A DNA stretch of 64,000 bases from Larix kaempferi. Its lineage: Eukaryota; Streptophyta; Pinopsida; Pinales; Pinaceae. Shown here piece by piece: positions 33,175 through 45,277 of the stretch. Location: the NCBI GenBank assembly GCA_027924585.1, contig BSBM01001024.1, positions 5,084,001 through 5,148,000 of the forward strand, in the 5' to 3' direction. A model generated the notes under the pieces. That model saw only the letters and a program-made list of their open reading frames with translations, made no database searches and was not told where the DNA came from. The position numbers were made by a program, and so were the translations under genes. Each line of letters starts with the position of its first letter. The stretch's first letter is position 1.

Positions 33175-35019
33175 TGAAGAAGAAAGAAGAGGACACGCTG
33201 TGGCACCCGACGAAACCGGAGATTCAGGAGTGGTTCGACAAGAAGACAGAACAATTCACAGAGGGAGAAAAACAGAACCCTAAGCAGACATTAAGCAATT
33301 GGTTGCAAAAGCATATTTATTCCGATATGTACACAAGGTGTTTTTCTGCGAATTCCCGGTATTGCTACACGAGTGGTTGGCGTAGATAAAATTTAGGAAG
33401 AACAATTACCAAGGAGGTGAACCTAACCACTGGACCCCAGAATTGTTCCAACATTTAAACGGGTCAACAATAAGGTATCAAGGGCTGTTGACTTCTGGGT
33501 CGACAGCATCCTAGAGGGATACATTACTGAGTTTGCAGTTGACACAATGAAATCATATAGCAACGCAAAGAGAAAAAATTTCAAAGGACCTAGAGGGAGA
33601 TTCCTACTATCGCTAAAATTGTGGATTAAGATGCTCGTCTACGAAAAGGGCATCCTGAGGATGAATTCCGACGAGTAGAAGATCAGTGTGCGGAGGCTGT
33701 GGGTATCATGTGAATGTGGATCCGATAGAAAGATGTGGGGTAGATGGACATGAGTGATGATGAATTTTTAAGGGAGGTTGAGGAAGATTGTGGTACCTTG
33801 AGGAGTGGGGAGGTATTCCAGCAACCAGAGAAGAAGAGGAGGACTGAGAGAGAGTCTCCTCAGGGCCTGGAACGGAAGATTGTGAAATAGGACCACAAGG
33901 GACGAAGCGAACTTATTACGACGAAGAAGAAGGTGACTAGTCTACCCCAGAAGCAGAAGAGTGACAGATTGTAAGTTACAACATACCTTCAACTCCGTGC
34001 ACTACCCGGAATTTTACAGGAAGAAATACAAGTTACTCGTAAATTTTTCCTGCATGCAGCGTAGGAGTAGCGCATCAGTAAATAATAACAATAGGCATGC
34101 AAGAATGGAAGGTGATGACGCAAAAATTCCAACTTTCCAGGGGAACGGGACTGAGGATCCTGAACAGTACTAGTTCCCGTGCGAAGCAGTATGGACTGTG
34201 AAGGAGGTCCAGGATGAAGATATTAAAAAGGGACAGCTAGCGACAACCCTCAGGGGCCGTGCGCTAGACTAGTTTATGAATTTTACTAAGGTACCGACGG
34301 GGAATCCAAACAAAACATTAGCACAGATCAAAACGGGAATGATTGATGAATTAAGAAAACCAAAATCGGAGTCACAGTACATCACCAAGCTCAAAGAAAT
34401 CAAGCAATACTCGAACGAACCGGTATGGGAATTTGATCAACGCTATTAAACATTAATGGCGAAGGTGAGTTTCAGGATGGGCGATATGCAACATAAAGAA
34501 TGGTTTATCGCAGGGTTGGTGCCACATATCCGCGGACCGTTAATGCAACATAAGGTAGCGACTCAAGCCGAAGCACTGGATATTGCGATGAAGCTGGAGG
34601 CTTCACCAATCGCTGAAACGGGCATAGGCATGGAGCAAATACAAGCGCAGTTGGAAAACTTGACGCTTCAGCTACAAGATATGAAGAAGGGAAAAGAAGT
34701 CCACAAAGATATATGGTGCAGTAGATGTAAAACAAAAGGACACCATAAGGATAATTGCCCATAATTTTGAGAGTATCTGCAGTCAGGTGCACCGAATCCC
34801 CTCAGTCAAGGATGGATGTCGTGGTGTCATGTCTGCCAGATGAGAGGAAATCGACTGAAAGAGTGTGTGTACCTACAGAAGATGGTATCAAAGCCAGTAA
34901 ATTTGTATTGCAAATTTTGTTGACCGGTTGGACATGACCAAAAAGAGTGCAGGGCTTATGACCTACTTCAAGAACAGACTGCGGATATGTTTTTCATGAA
35001 GGGAGAAGAGCAATTGGCG

Positions 35020-35190
35020 ATACAGCAGCAACCGCAGTATAATCAACAGCAGCCTCACTATAACCAGCAACCGCAGTACGATCAAGGGCAGTAAGGGAAA
35101 CCGCAGTATGGTCAACCGCAATATCCACAACTGCAATATCAACCGTCGTAGTATGGTCAACCGCAGTAGCCGCCATATGGGCCACCGCAA
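35020..35190 (+). repeat. PQY/QQ low-complexity coding repeat in B gag
   Basis: Tandem short units encoding (Q)PQY(N/G/D)Q and similar, between two zinc knuckles. Several units carry stops derived from Gln codons (TAG/TAA for CAG/CAA). Resembles low-complexity, self-associating Gln/Tyr segments. Confidence 0.75.
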
Positions 35191-35622
35191 GGAGATTTTA
35201 GAGGGGGGTTCTGCGGAGGTCGAGGTGTCGATGTAGGACAAGGATGAGGACCAATCATATGTTACAATTGTGGGCAGCAGGGGCATTATCAGATGGATTT
35301 CCCGAATCCAACACCATAGTGAAATTATTGTAGCGCTGTGGACCGTGGTGTCGAAGATTGTCCGCAGCTCATCGCAAAATGGAAAACTAAGAACCAGCCC
35401 CCGCCTCCACCAAATTAGAATCAGAACCAAAATATACCACCAATGGTACAGAAGATATCAGCAGAGGTCAGAATTCATACTATGACTGTTGGAGTAGTGA
35501 CCCGGGGAGGAGTTGTGACAAGAATCGACAGGTCACAGGCTAGCATCCGACCAACAGCATGGAAGCACGTCACATTTGATGCGAAAGCATAGAGGGATAT
35601 CTTCTTGAAAACATAGGAGGAA

Positions 35623-36190
35623 ATGAGGCAGAGGAGTAAGTCACCACTTCACGAAGAAGAAGTTACTTATGACATGCCACCAACGTTCGACACAACAAAG
35701 TTGCAGAGAAAGGCTAACACCTTAACATCCTTCTTGGAAAGTTGCCTAGATTTGGAAAAAGATCAGGATGCATTGGTAGAAATATCTAGCCTGTTACATC
35801 GACGGGAGGGTGCACACCAGGAATGCACAATTAATCGCATAGATAAGAGGAAGACAGGAAGAGAAATGTGGATGTATGCACAAATCGGAGCATTTGATGT
35901 CGACTCAATCATCTTAGACCTGGGGTCATACGTAAACATTCTGACCAAACAAACTTGGGAAACAATGGGGAAACCACAGTTGGCTTGGTCACCAGTATAG
36001 CTGCGACTAGCGAATCAAAGTAAGGTTACTCCGATTGGTCGAGTGTGCCAGGTTCCAGTTGAAATTGAGGGACTCAAAACATATGCAGACTTTGATGTGA
36101 TAGAGATTGTCGACAACACAAGCCCATATCCAGTGATGCTAGGGATAGACTGGGCGATGGAGAACTAGGCCATCATCAATACCAAGAAAT
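35623..36190 (+). pseudogene. Protease of element B
   Basis: Retropepsin-like region, open 35,623-36,000 then with stops. The motif IILDLGSYVNILTKQTWETM at about 35,908-35,965 is the active-site block (D-L-G-S in place of D-T/S-G). VMLGIDWAMEN at about 36,140-36,170 is the second conserved block. Stops at 36,000 and about 36,166 break it. Confidence 0.75.
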
Positions 36191-36195
36191 GAACT

Positions 36196-37160
36196 ATGTC
36201 ATTTGAAAACCATGAAATGAGGGTAGTCACACCTCTTGATCCCGCAGAAGGGCAACAATATGTTGAACCGATAAGGGATGAATTCACTGAGGGATGGGAT
36301 AGTCTCTACAACATATCTGACGACTACATTAATCGTACTGCAGATGGAGAGTTAGGATGGCGCAGTATCAGTTCAGCGTCGTTAGATTTGGATGAGGTGC
36401 TTGAAAATTGGAAGAATCAACTACATGAAGTATTGTTTAGGAGGTGTGCATGGATCACATAGTCCCTGCGATGGGTATCCATAGAAGAGTGCGCACTGCC
36501 AACGTATGAGGGGTTTCCTGACCTGACTACATTACTCATTGAGTTTGAAGAAAAAGTGGTGGAACCACAACGTCTACCAGCGTTGGAGGAAGCCTTGAAG
36601 GCTACACCAGCGCAATGGTGGGAGGCGCACAAGTCAAGTATAACAAACTGGCCACTATGTTGATAGTTAATGGAGGTTAGATTCGGCGATGCTGCAGGAT
36701 ACGATAGAAGGAAGTACGATGGAAGAGGAGATCCAAAGGAGCATTTGAATGAATGCCAAAGCCAATGGGGCTCATGGGTGAAACATGAATGGGTCCACGC
36801 ATTCATTCACACACTGGATGAAGTACCGCGAAGTTGGTATATCGTAGCAGAAATGCGACGCAGACCCACCTCATGGGAATAGCTAACTATTGGATTTAGC
36901 CAAACATTCATTTTCTCCGACAAAAACCCCTTCATCCACATCGCATTACAGGAGATCCACGAGAAATTATTTGAAGCAGTTCTGACAGAGCAACCAATGG
37001 TACTTCGGTGGACTGTGACATCAAAAATGATGATGGAGTGCTATAACATAATAGGTGAACCGGACGACGAAAATGATCTGAGGGCTACATATATACTGGA
37101 ATCAGAGGGAAGTCGCAGTGTCGAGTTACCAGAAATGCCTCTCGACAAGTTTTAGCAACC
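36196..37160 (+). pseudogene. Second gag-like domain between protease and RT of element B
   Basis: Open 36,196-36,462, then 36,470-36,660 and 36,670-36,882, then on to 37,154 with single stops. The core reads KYDGRGDPKEHLNECQSQW ... WVHAFIHTLDEVPRSWYIVAE, resembling the Retrotrans_gag-type core (fold unit before an amphipathic, Trp-rich end). It lies well away from the true gag at 34,110. Such a domain inside pol is not the usual gypsy order. The frame is damaged by TAG/TGA stops at about 36,460, 36,663 and 36,880. Domain name is by pattern recognition only. Confidence 0.55.
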
Positions 37161-37161
37161 G

Positions 37162-37929
37162 TTGAAAATCAAGAAAGTGAACATTGGGTCGGAGGAGAAT
37201 CTCAAGTTTGTGAGTATCAACGATTATTGGGATGACTCGACCATTTCCAAGATGATTGACCTGCTGCATGAGTTTCAGTACTTGTTCCCAACGAAATTCT
37301 CGAAGATGAAAGGAATTTATGGGGACTTAGGCGAAATGAAAATCCCCATGAAACCCGATGTGAAGCTAGTAAAGCAGCAACCTTACAGGTTGAATCCAAG
37401 GTATAAGGAGCGAGTGCAAGCTGAACTCGAGCGAATGTTGGATGCAAGAATTATAGAACCAGTGAAGGAATCAAAGTGGATCAGCCCAATGGTGGTCCAA
37501 GATAAGAAAACTGGCGAAGTTCGAATCTGTGTCGATTTACAAAATTTGAATGATGCATGCTTACATGATCCATTTCCGACACCATTCATGGATGAGGTGA
37601 TAGAAGGAGTGGGAGGTCAGGAATATACTCATTTACTGACAGATTTTCAGGCTACCACCAGATAAATATTGCGAAGGATGACTGACACAAAACAAAGTTC
37701 GTCACAAAATGGGGATGTTTTCAGTATACGGTGATGCCATTCGGCCTAAAGAATGCACTAGAAATTTCTCAAGACTGGTATTTGTTGCATTCAAGGATTA
37801 CATCCACAAATTTATTGCAGTATACATGGATGATTGGACAGTGTACAGGTTGGTCAAGGATCATGTTGCGAACTTGAGGTTGATGCTGGAAAGATGTCGA
37901 CAACACCAGATTTCGCTAAACCTGAACGT
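37162..37929 (+). pseudogene. Reverse transcriptase of element B, N-terminal part
   Basis: Open 37,162-37,665, covering the first RT blocks (RLNPRYKERVQAELERML, ISPMVVQDKKTGEVRICVD). It then shifts frame near the catalytic-Asp block (LLTDF, about 37,635). The YMDD active site is at 37,823-37,834 in another frame. The gene is cut at about 37,927 (QHQISLNLN) by the repeat E1. About 30 residues of the RT thumb/connection are not found on either side, so a small deletion accompanied the insertion or the edge is decayed. Confidence 0.85.
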
Positions 37930-39565
37930 AATATCCTATCCAAGATATGACCAAGATATTAACTTCCACTCCAAGTTTTAACAAGATTTGGCTAGTAATT
38001 TTTAAGGCCATTTCTCAAACTGAGCAGGATGTAAGTGATGGGGACTGAAACTCTGAATGAGGATGGTAGGAATGAGATTAGATTCTGGAATTTGTATGTG
38101 AGAGTGTGCAGCAACAATTTATACAGAGGGAAAATTTTAGGATCCTTTTTACAAAGCACGGAGACCATTTATGTGTCGGACATCAGCTACCGCTGAAGCC
38201 TACCGCAATGCTTCCTGGGTACATCCGGATGTAAAAACTAGACCAGGGAGTTGGGAAGGATTAAAAAACTGATATTTGTGTTCATGGAGGTCTATGGGCA
38301 TAAAAAATCAGCAATTAAACACTGGATGAAGAGTTGGGTGAAAATTGTTGTGACTTGGACTGTCGAGATAGTTTTAATGGTTGACTTCCAAAACATGGTA
38401 AAAACCTCCCAAATTCATTACCTTAAGGTTGGAATGTGTTCTAGGGTCTTTACATGAGCAGAAGCAACTGACGGAACTAGTTTCTGACCAACAGAACTCT
38501 TTTAATGCAATTTCTTCTAAAACTAGTCCTCCAAGAGTGCCCGATGAGCATAGGGGGAGGAGTTAAACTTGTATTTGACCACTGTAAGATTTAATTCTGT
38601 ATTTAATGGACCTATTAAAACATATTTGATTTAAAATACAGAGCATCAAACTTTACATCACCTCATTACATTTCTAGATAACTTATATACCATAAAAACC
38701 TTCAAAACCCCCTAGGTTTATCTAATCCTTCATTGAAACATATATCTGGTTGAAAATATTTCTGTAATGGATTACGAGTTATATCAGATATTATAAATCA
38801 TCTAATCAGCTGCATACATCTACCATTCGAAAGTACAGTGCTTGAATGGTGAAACTACTCCAAAATAAGCTAGAAAAACAAGACTGAAAGCCATTATTAC
38901 ATCATGAACCTCTAGGGCATATTCATATGAGAAGTTCAGAAGATTTTAGGATTGAGTTTAGATGTTTATTATAGGGCTTTGATGGCTGGAAAAACAACAG
39001 AAAACCATCCTCTCCAATGACAGAAGGAAAGAATATTTAATCCCTCAGTTCTTCACCTTTTGAGTACAAAACATGAGAACCTTAGGGAATCTCGCACTAG
39101 AATCACTTGGCCATGATAGAAGTTGAATGAATGGCCGTAAGTTCAACTTCATTTCTGAATATGGCCATCACAAATCAGGTCCTTCATCACATTGATCACT
39201 GGAATTATTTCAATGGAGCAACCCGTCCACCAACACCTTGCAATATTAAAGAATGGGGAAGAAGAGAGGGGATAATGAGAAGGATTCTTCTTGAACTATT
39301 AAACTCTTATAGTCTTCTGAAGCAATTCGACCCCAGACTATTATCAGAACTTTAATGGATGAAAAATTATCTTTAGTGGCTGCAAATATATCTTCAATGG
39401 CTTCCCAATAGTCTTCAATACCTATTAGAGAGAGAGAGAGAGAGAGAATGGGGCACATCACCCATAGAGTGGCTTGGGTGCATCACCAAACCTAGAGGAG
39501 CTTAAAATCTCTCATACAAACTTCACAATGACAAAAGTTGTGAAATGGAGTTGTTTGGATTCTTC
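37927..39565 (+). repeat. E1: LTR-like repeat inserted in B RT
   Basis: Starts (C)GTAATATCC and is homologous to E2 at 59,394-60,870. Shared words include GCCATTTATGTNTC, TGAAGCCTACCGCAATGCTTCCTGGG-like blocks, and near the end GAATGGGGC(A/T)CATC and GTTGTGAAA(A)TGGAGTTG. It behaves like a solo LTR or decayed element end. No clear target duplication. A 16-base GA tract lies at about 39,429-39,447. No coding sequence. Confidence 0.6.
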
Positions 39566-40320
39566 ACACACTACACTTGTGCATGGACTATATTTTTAGT
39601 TTTTTAAGACTTGGAAACTATTTTTTATTATTTATCAAAAAAAAATATATGTTCAGAAAATGGTGCATTATCGACACACATTGGTGAGCTTCAATTTTCT
39701 TTTTAGTGTGACTCTTATTGGAAAAACTAAAAGTACCCTTTTGAAGAGGACGAGACAATTATGATCTTTGTGAAGATTTCAAATTTTTTTATGTTTCCTT
39801 TGTTATGATATTGAATTTTCATTTCGGGTGATTTTCAGAGTAATAAAATTCTTAAAGGATAAGGTTTAGAAAAAAAATATTAATAAATAGAAATTCAAAT
39901 CGAAAGGAAACAATTATTATATCATTGGAAACTAGATTCGGAGATGAATCCATTGCTACCAAGTCCAACAAATAATATTTAGAATTTGTAGGGTTTAGAG
40001 CTTTCTGAAGTTGTAGGTTCCAGAAAGATGCCATATATTTTTGCAGGTTTGTTGACCATAAACTCTCGACCGAAAAAAATATCTTCCAAACTCTTGGCCG
40101 AGAGTTTAGTTCAAGCTCTTATCCGAGAGTTTTTTTTAAAATACAGCGCGGTGATTGGTTCAAACTCTCGGCCTAGAGTTTTTTTAAACTCTCGGCCTAG
40201 AGTTTTTTAAACTCTCATCCTAGAGTTTGAGGTTGACTTTTTTTCCCCTTTACATCCGCGCGCCCCTCTTTTTTTTCACTCCATTGTCAAGGAATTGTTT
40301 CCCAGCTTCGTGTTTTCTCC
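39566..40320. other. Unassigned insert sequence in B, with palindrome cluster
   Basis: AT-rich sequence between E1 and the resumption of B pol. It ends in the palindrome cluster at 40,060-40,228. No gene seen; origin of this segment is unknown. Confidence 0.5.
40060..40228. repeat. Cluster of 20-bp palindromes (AAACTCT-N6-AGAGTTT)
   Basis: Five near-identical imperfect palindromes lie at 40,088-40,107, 40,113-40,132, 40,162-40,181, 40,186-40,205 and 40,209-40,228, plus a half copy at 40,060. The best unit is AAACTCTCGGCCTAGAGTTT, with 7-base arms and a CGGCCT or TGGCCG middle. Spacing varies from 23 to 49 bases. T tracts separate them. Confidence 0.92.
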
Positions 40321-41645
40321 CGATTATTGTCGACCTACCACCACCAACAACAGTAAAGCAATTAAGAGTGACGTTGGGACACACACGATACTACCAAAAG
40401 TTTATCAGAGGGTATGCAACGATCACGGCACCGATGGAAATTTTTTTGAAGAAGGATGTTAAGTTCGAATGGAATGAAGAATGCCAGAAGAGTCTTGATG
40501 TATTGAAAGAAAAGATGGTTGCAGCACCCATACTAGTGTTTCCAGACGGGACGAAGGAATTCCACGTTTATGTCGATGCATCATCAGTCGCACTAGGAGT
40601 TATATTAACCCATCCAGGAAAAGGAGCGATTGACCACCCGATCGCATTCGCAAGTAGAAAGCTGTCTATTGCGAAGAAGAATTTTACAACAATGGAAAGG
40701 GAAGGTTTGGCAATGGTCTACGCTCTACAGAAGTTTTGACACTATCTACTTGGAGGTCATTTTAAAATGTTCACTGACTATTCATCACTCAAGTACCTAG
40801 TGAACAAGCCTGTGTTAGGGGGGGAATCTGTCGATGGCTATTACTCTTTCAAGAATTTGACTTCAAGATAATTGTAAAGCCAGGGCCACTGAATGCAAGA
40901 CTGGATCATCTTTCGAGGATAGAGTCAGGTGAAGAACCATGGAGTATTCATGAAGGACTGCCCGATGCTCAATTATTTAGAGTAGGAATGGTCGATGATC
41001 ATTACAAGAAAATTATGCAATTTTTGGCGACGGGAACGGCACTGGAGGAGTTTAATACCAACCAAAAGAAAGAGTTGGTTATCAGGGCTGCAAATTCCAA
41101 CTAATTGCTGGGAAAATATACAAGATGGGACCAGATGAGACACTTCGACGGTATGTCCTTCCGCATGAACAAGAAAGGATTTTAGCAGAAGCTCACGATA
41201 AGATCACAGGAGGACACTATGGAGGACTTGACCCTACTGGGAAGATCCTTCGAGCCGCACTATGGTGGTTGACGATGCACGAAGATGCAGTGGACTATGC
41301 AAAAATTTGCGACGTATGTCAGAGAATAGGGAAACCATCACGAAGGGATGAAATTCCATTAGTACCTCAAGTGACTCTGCAGGATTTCAACAAGTGGGCA
41401 TTCGACTTTGTGGGACCTATAAACCCTCTAGGAAAAAGAACAGGGTCACGATACATTATTGCTCTGACGGATTACTTAACGCGATGGGCGGAAGCTGCAC
41501 CAGTAAAGGACTACACAGTTGTAATGGAAGCAAGGTTCCTCTTCAACAACGTGGTCACCAGGTTTGGGTTCCCAAAGATACTAATGAGTGACCAAGGCAC
41601 TCACTTTGTGAATAAGACAATCGAAGAAATGGTGGAGGAGTTGTT
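40320..41645 (+). pseudogene. RT end, RNase H and integrase (part 1) of element B
   Basis: Resumes at IVDLPPPTTVKQL (about 40,320) in the RT connection. RNase H follows (VYVDASSVALGVIL at about 40,565, FASRKLS, TMEREGLAMVYALQ), with a stop at 40,737-40,739 and a frameshift near 40,815. Integrase has the HHCC domain at about 41,195-41,325, first catalytic Asp at 41,404-41,406 and second at 41,590-41,592. The frame is open 41,125-41,682, the last codons being read into the LTR of D. The catalytic Glu lies beyond D at 46,232-46,234. Confidence 0.87.
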
Positions 41646-42538
41646 TGATGGACAATCTACCAAGAGCGGACTCGAGGCCTAATCTCCCTAGCTCAACGTG
41701 AGTCTAAAACAAATAGGACAGAATATAAATCACTCTCCTAGATCTAATTAGGGATCAAGGAACTAGATACGTTTACCTTATAGATCACTAATCCTTTTCT
41801 CCTTGAATGCTGCTCCAAGCTTGACAATCTTTAGATCCGAGCTGCAAAACCTGTCAAGATAATAAGACAACGAAACAAGTAAAACGTATCAATACAATAA
41901 TAGATCTAAGTAAGCAGTTAAGTAGGCAAACTACGCAATACATCATTAATACAACGAGATTGGTAGAAAGCACTTATATTATTGTATTGAAGAGAGAAGT
42001 ACATAGGATGAGAAAATTACGACTAATGACTTAACGTAGCAATCCTCTTCCGACCAAGCCAATTCTAAAGCCTACCAAGGAAGTGTGAGTCTCCCAATAG
42101 ATGAGTAGAGATCTCTCCTAAAGTAATTTCACCGGCATGTAGACACTATAGACTTCCTCCCTTTGGTATGGGAATGAGCCTCACTTATATAGGACTAAGT
42201 GGATAGGGTAGGTTGAGATATGGTAGGAGAGAGATAGGGGATCCTTCCAAGAGGTTAGAAACCAGATGCCAGCTCTCCCAAAAGGCTAGGGATAGGGATC
42301 CATGTCAGCTAGCTTCAAGAATGGGCTCAAAGAAGCTATTTTAGTCCATTAACTGACCTCGTCACATGCTGCAATGGGACAACCTGCGACATCGCATGTT
42401 ACATGAGGACAACCTGTGACGACCCTAGAGAACCCAATAGGAAAAGGTCAGGATCTCTTCCAAACTAACAACTTAGTCATAGAGACTTTAGGAATGTTTA
42501 CACTGAGTCTTATGAATGGTAAGATTTTAGGTGTAACA
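41646..42538 (-). repeat. 3' LTR of element D (893 bp)
   Basis: Plus-strand start TGATGGACAATCTACC, end TTTTAGGTGTAACA. Minus-strand TATATAAG at 42,184-42,191. Confidence 0.88.
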
Positions 42539-45249
42539 GAATGCCCCCCAAAGGATGAAGTTGTTGAAACTGGACAGGTGAAATGCTTTGACAGAAGGAA
42601 TGACAATGGACTTGTCGGATGAAGGACATTGTTGTAGTACAACTGACCCTGAGTACACAGTCTCATATGACATGCAACATGGTTGTCAACCAATACAATG
42701 CAGATCCATGGTAGTAGAGAAATGACTGGACACAATCATGGCTACTAGACACAAGCGTAGATCCATGATGAGATGATAACACAGCCATGACCAATACAAA
42801 TGTGGATCCGTGTAAGATGAATCAAAACAATCTCCATCGCAACCTGGGTAAAACATGACTCCCCAGGGTCTTCAAGCCGAACCTGCAATGATACGAATCC
42901 ATCCATGTGATTACAAATGTCTTGACGTCGAACATGGTAGAAACCACTTGATTACCTGTCATTGATGTATACCATTAACAAGTGCGAGGGAAATCACCAT
43001 TGATGTCAATGATCCCCAAGGTACCACAATACATATCATCAAGTGTGAATAAATGAGTTGAAGTCAAACGCCAAATGAAATCTTTCAATCAAGAGTCAAT
43101 GATGTAAACTCATGTCGAAAGCGAGGTAACCTGCCATTGAGGCATGCAGGTCCAAGGTACTTGATTGGTTTCTAGATTCAATCCTTGAATGATGTGTTGA
43201 AGTTGACAAGGATGACTCCGTCGAAGGAGGGCCATGATGAATCCCCCATCATCGACACGAAACTCGATAATAGATGTTTGGAGTAGATCGGATGGTATGG
43301 TAACATGCAAGACTGACTCAAGGTAGACCAACATGATTGAAGGTGTACTGACTACAGATAATGAGTAACAAATGTCTCTTGAACATGGGCATGGCATGAC
43401 TTGGCAGTATTGACATGACGAGAACGACACCAACCCCCAATGCAACTGATGGTGGAAGCATTCTTTGGACGACCCAAAGGAGTACCAAGACTCACGGAAT
43501 TGACAAGACTCGAAGACAAACGGATTACCCAAGTACTGAATGCAAATGCAAACGAGTGCCATGTTCAAGAGTGACTATGTACTACCACAGATAAAGGATA
43601 TAACATAAAATCTTTCCTTTTTCCCCATCATGACTGATGAGTGCCTCACTTGTTTTTTAACGAGCTTGATGAGGGTAACCAGATGCTCGGTATAGCTCAT
43701 CTCATAGATGAGTCCAATCCCAAATATTTTCCGAACCTAGGAGAGGAGGGGTTTGTCCCATGGTGGGCCCTTCAATGTTAAATTTTAACGATTCCATAGA
43801 AGGGAAACTCGGTTGTCATTTCATGTTTAGAGAGTCTTAAAAGAACTAAAGAATACTCCAACGGTCCTTTTTCGTAAGTTAGCCTCTTCGCCTGAAAAAG
43901 GGTAAAAAAACGCAAGAGAGGACTCTTCCAATCATGATTGGCTGGAGTGCTCCTTTTTTGTAAATAGTTCCCCCTAGTCTGAAAAAGGGGTAAACTATCA
44001 CTAGGAAGACGATCATTCAAATCCTTTTACAAGCGTGAACGAATCAATTTCGCTTAGCCATCTTTGCCTATTTTAGGAGTCTGAAAAGAGCTTAAAAAGG
44101 ACTCCATGAACAACTTTGTCATGGTTGATAATCGAGTACGACAAAGAAAAAATTAAACTTGGCACAGTTCCTTTTCCATAAATAGTCTAGCGAGGCCGGA
44201 TAAAGTGATAAACCTATACTCGTTAGACACACCTTTTTACTCAAGTTTTTAACGAGCACGATAATGGTATCAAAAGCACTCAGAATCTTTTTCATATTTG
44301 AACCAGAGCACGAAAAAGTAAAAACTAAGCTCAAACCACTTTTCATGTTTTCACCAAAGCATGAAAAAAGTGAAAAGTAAGCTCAAATACCATCTTACTG
44401 TTTTTAACGAGCTCGAAGACAGGAGAAAAGAATGCTCATAATGTCTTCTTCATTTTTAATGAGCTTGAAACAAAAAATGAACTATGCTCGGGATTATTTT
44501 CATGGTTTAATGAGCTCGAAAACCAAAAGAAAAGTATTCTCAAAAACATTCCCATTGTTGGATTATTCCTCAACATGGTATCCAGAGGTTGGTACATGCC
44601 CCCACCATGATTGCTAGAAGCAAGTGACTTAGCTCCAACATGGTGTGAAGAGGCGATCGAGTTGACTTCAACATAACATACCGATGTTGAAGAGATGCTC
44701 CCAAGCTTCATTTCATTCACCTAAGCTACCCTTAGGCGGATGAAAAGAAGGTTCAAGTACTAAGTCAATGGAAAGACTCGACTAAAATGGAAAGGAGTTG
44801 TTTCATTTTTTAATGAGCTTGACACAAGATTAGAACTCTGCTTGTGGGAACCTATTTCATTTTTAACAAGCTTAACATAGAAAGAGAACTATGCTCACAA
44901 GAACCTATTTCATTTTTTAACGAGCTTGACATAGAAAGAGAACTGTGCCCCCAACATGATTGCTAATGGCACGGCTTAACATGCCCCCTAAACTTTGTTT
45001 CGTCTGACTACTCTTCTGCCTTACCCAACTCAAAACTTGGCTACTAATATGAATATGTTCACTGGGTGGGTAAGAAGAATGAGGGTCAAGTGACATAGGC
45101 AGAAGAAATGAAGGTTCAAGTCCTAGACCTAGTGGGATACTTGAATCAATGGGAAGGAGATCTATTTCATTTTTACACAAGCTTGAAACCAAAGGTAAAC
45201 TATGCTTGAGGGTCTATTTCATTTTTTAATGAGCTTGAAAGAGAATAAA
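42539..45249 (-). other. Internal domain of element D: non-coding, with diverged repeats
   Basis: No gag, protease, RT or integrase motif in any frame; open frames up to 152 codons match nothing. From about 43,650 to 45,240 a motif of the form TTTTTAAYGAGCTYGA followed by AACTATGCTC-like words recurs at least ten times. Examples are near 43,657, 44,247, 44,400, 44,452, 44,503, 44,802, 44,863, 44,908, 45,166 and 45,218. Spacing is irregular, often 45-60 bases. Confidence 0.7.
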
Positions 45250-45270
45250 TGTCCCCAGTATGGTCGCCAT
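45250..45270 (-). other. Primer-binding site of element D
   Basis: The minus strand reads ATGGCGACCATACTGGGGAC, seven bases inside the LTR end at 45,278. The core is identical to the T primer site. Confidence 0.7.
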
Positions 45271-45277
45271 ATTTGTT

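Larger units (their letters stand above)
33102..35560 (+). pseudogene. gag of element B (broken)
   Basis: The frame begins across the LTR end and PBS (open 33,102-33,389, VVSTNGSVVETLKKK). Next come an ILEGYITEFAVDTMKS segment (about 33,500) and a capsid core from about 34,110 (GNGTEDPEQY, RGRALD, KPKSESQYITKLKEIKQY). A first zinc knuckle C-x2-C-x4-H-x4-C lies at 34,717-34,758. A Gln/Pro/Tyr-rich PQY repeat region is at about 35,020-35,190. A second knuckle at 35,259-35,301 has its last Cys changed to Phe. Many stops (for example TAG where Trp or Gln is expected at about 34,171 and 34,271). Homologous to gag of A. Confidence 0.85.

Noticed and set aside
41646-41682. C-terminal extension of B integrase (GQSTKSGLEA-type tail)
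   Set aside because: These codons are the first bases of the D LTR read through; they are an insertion artefact.
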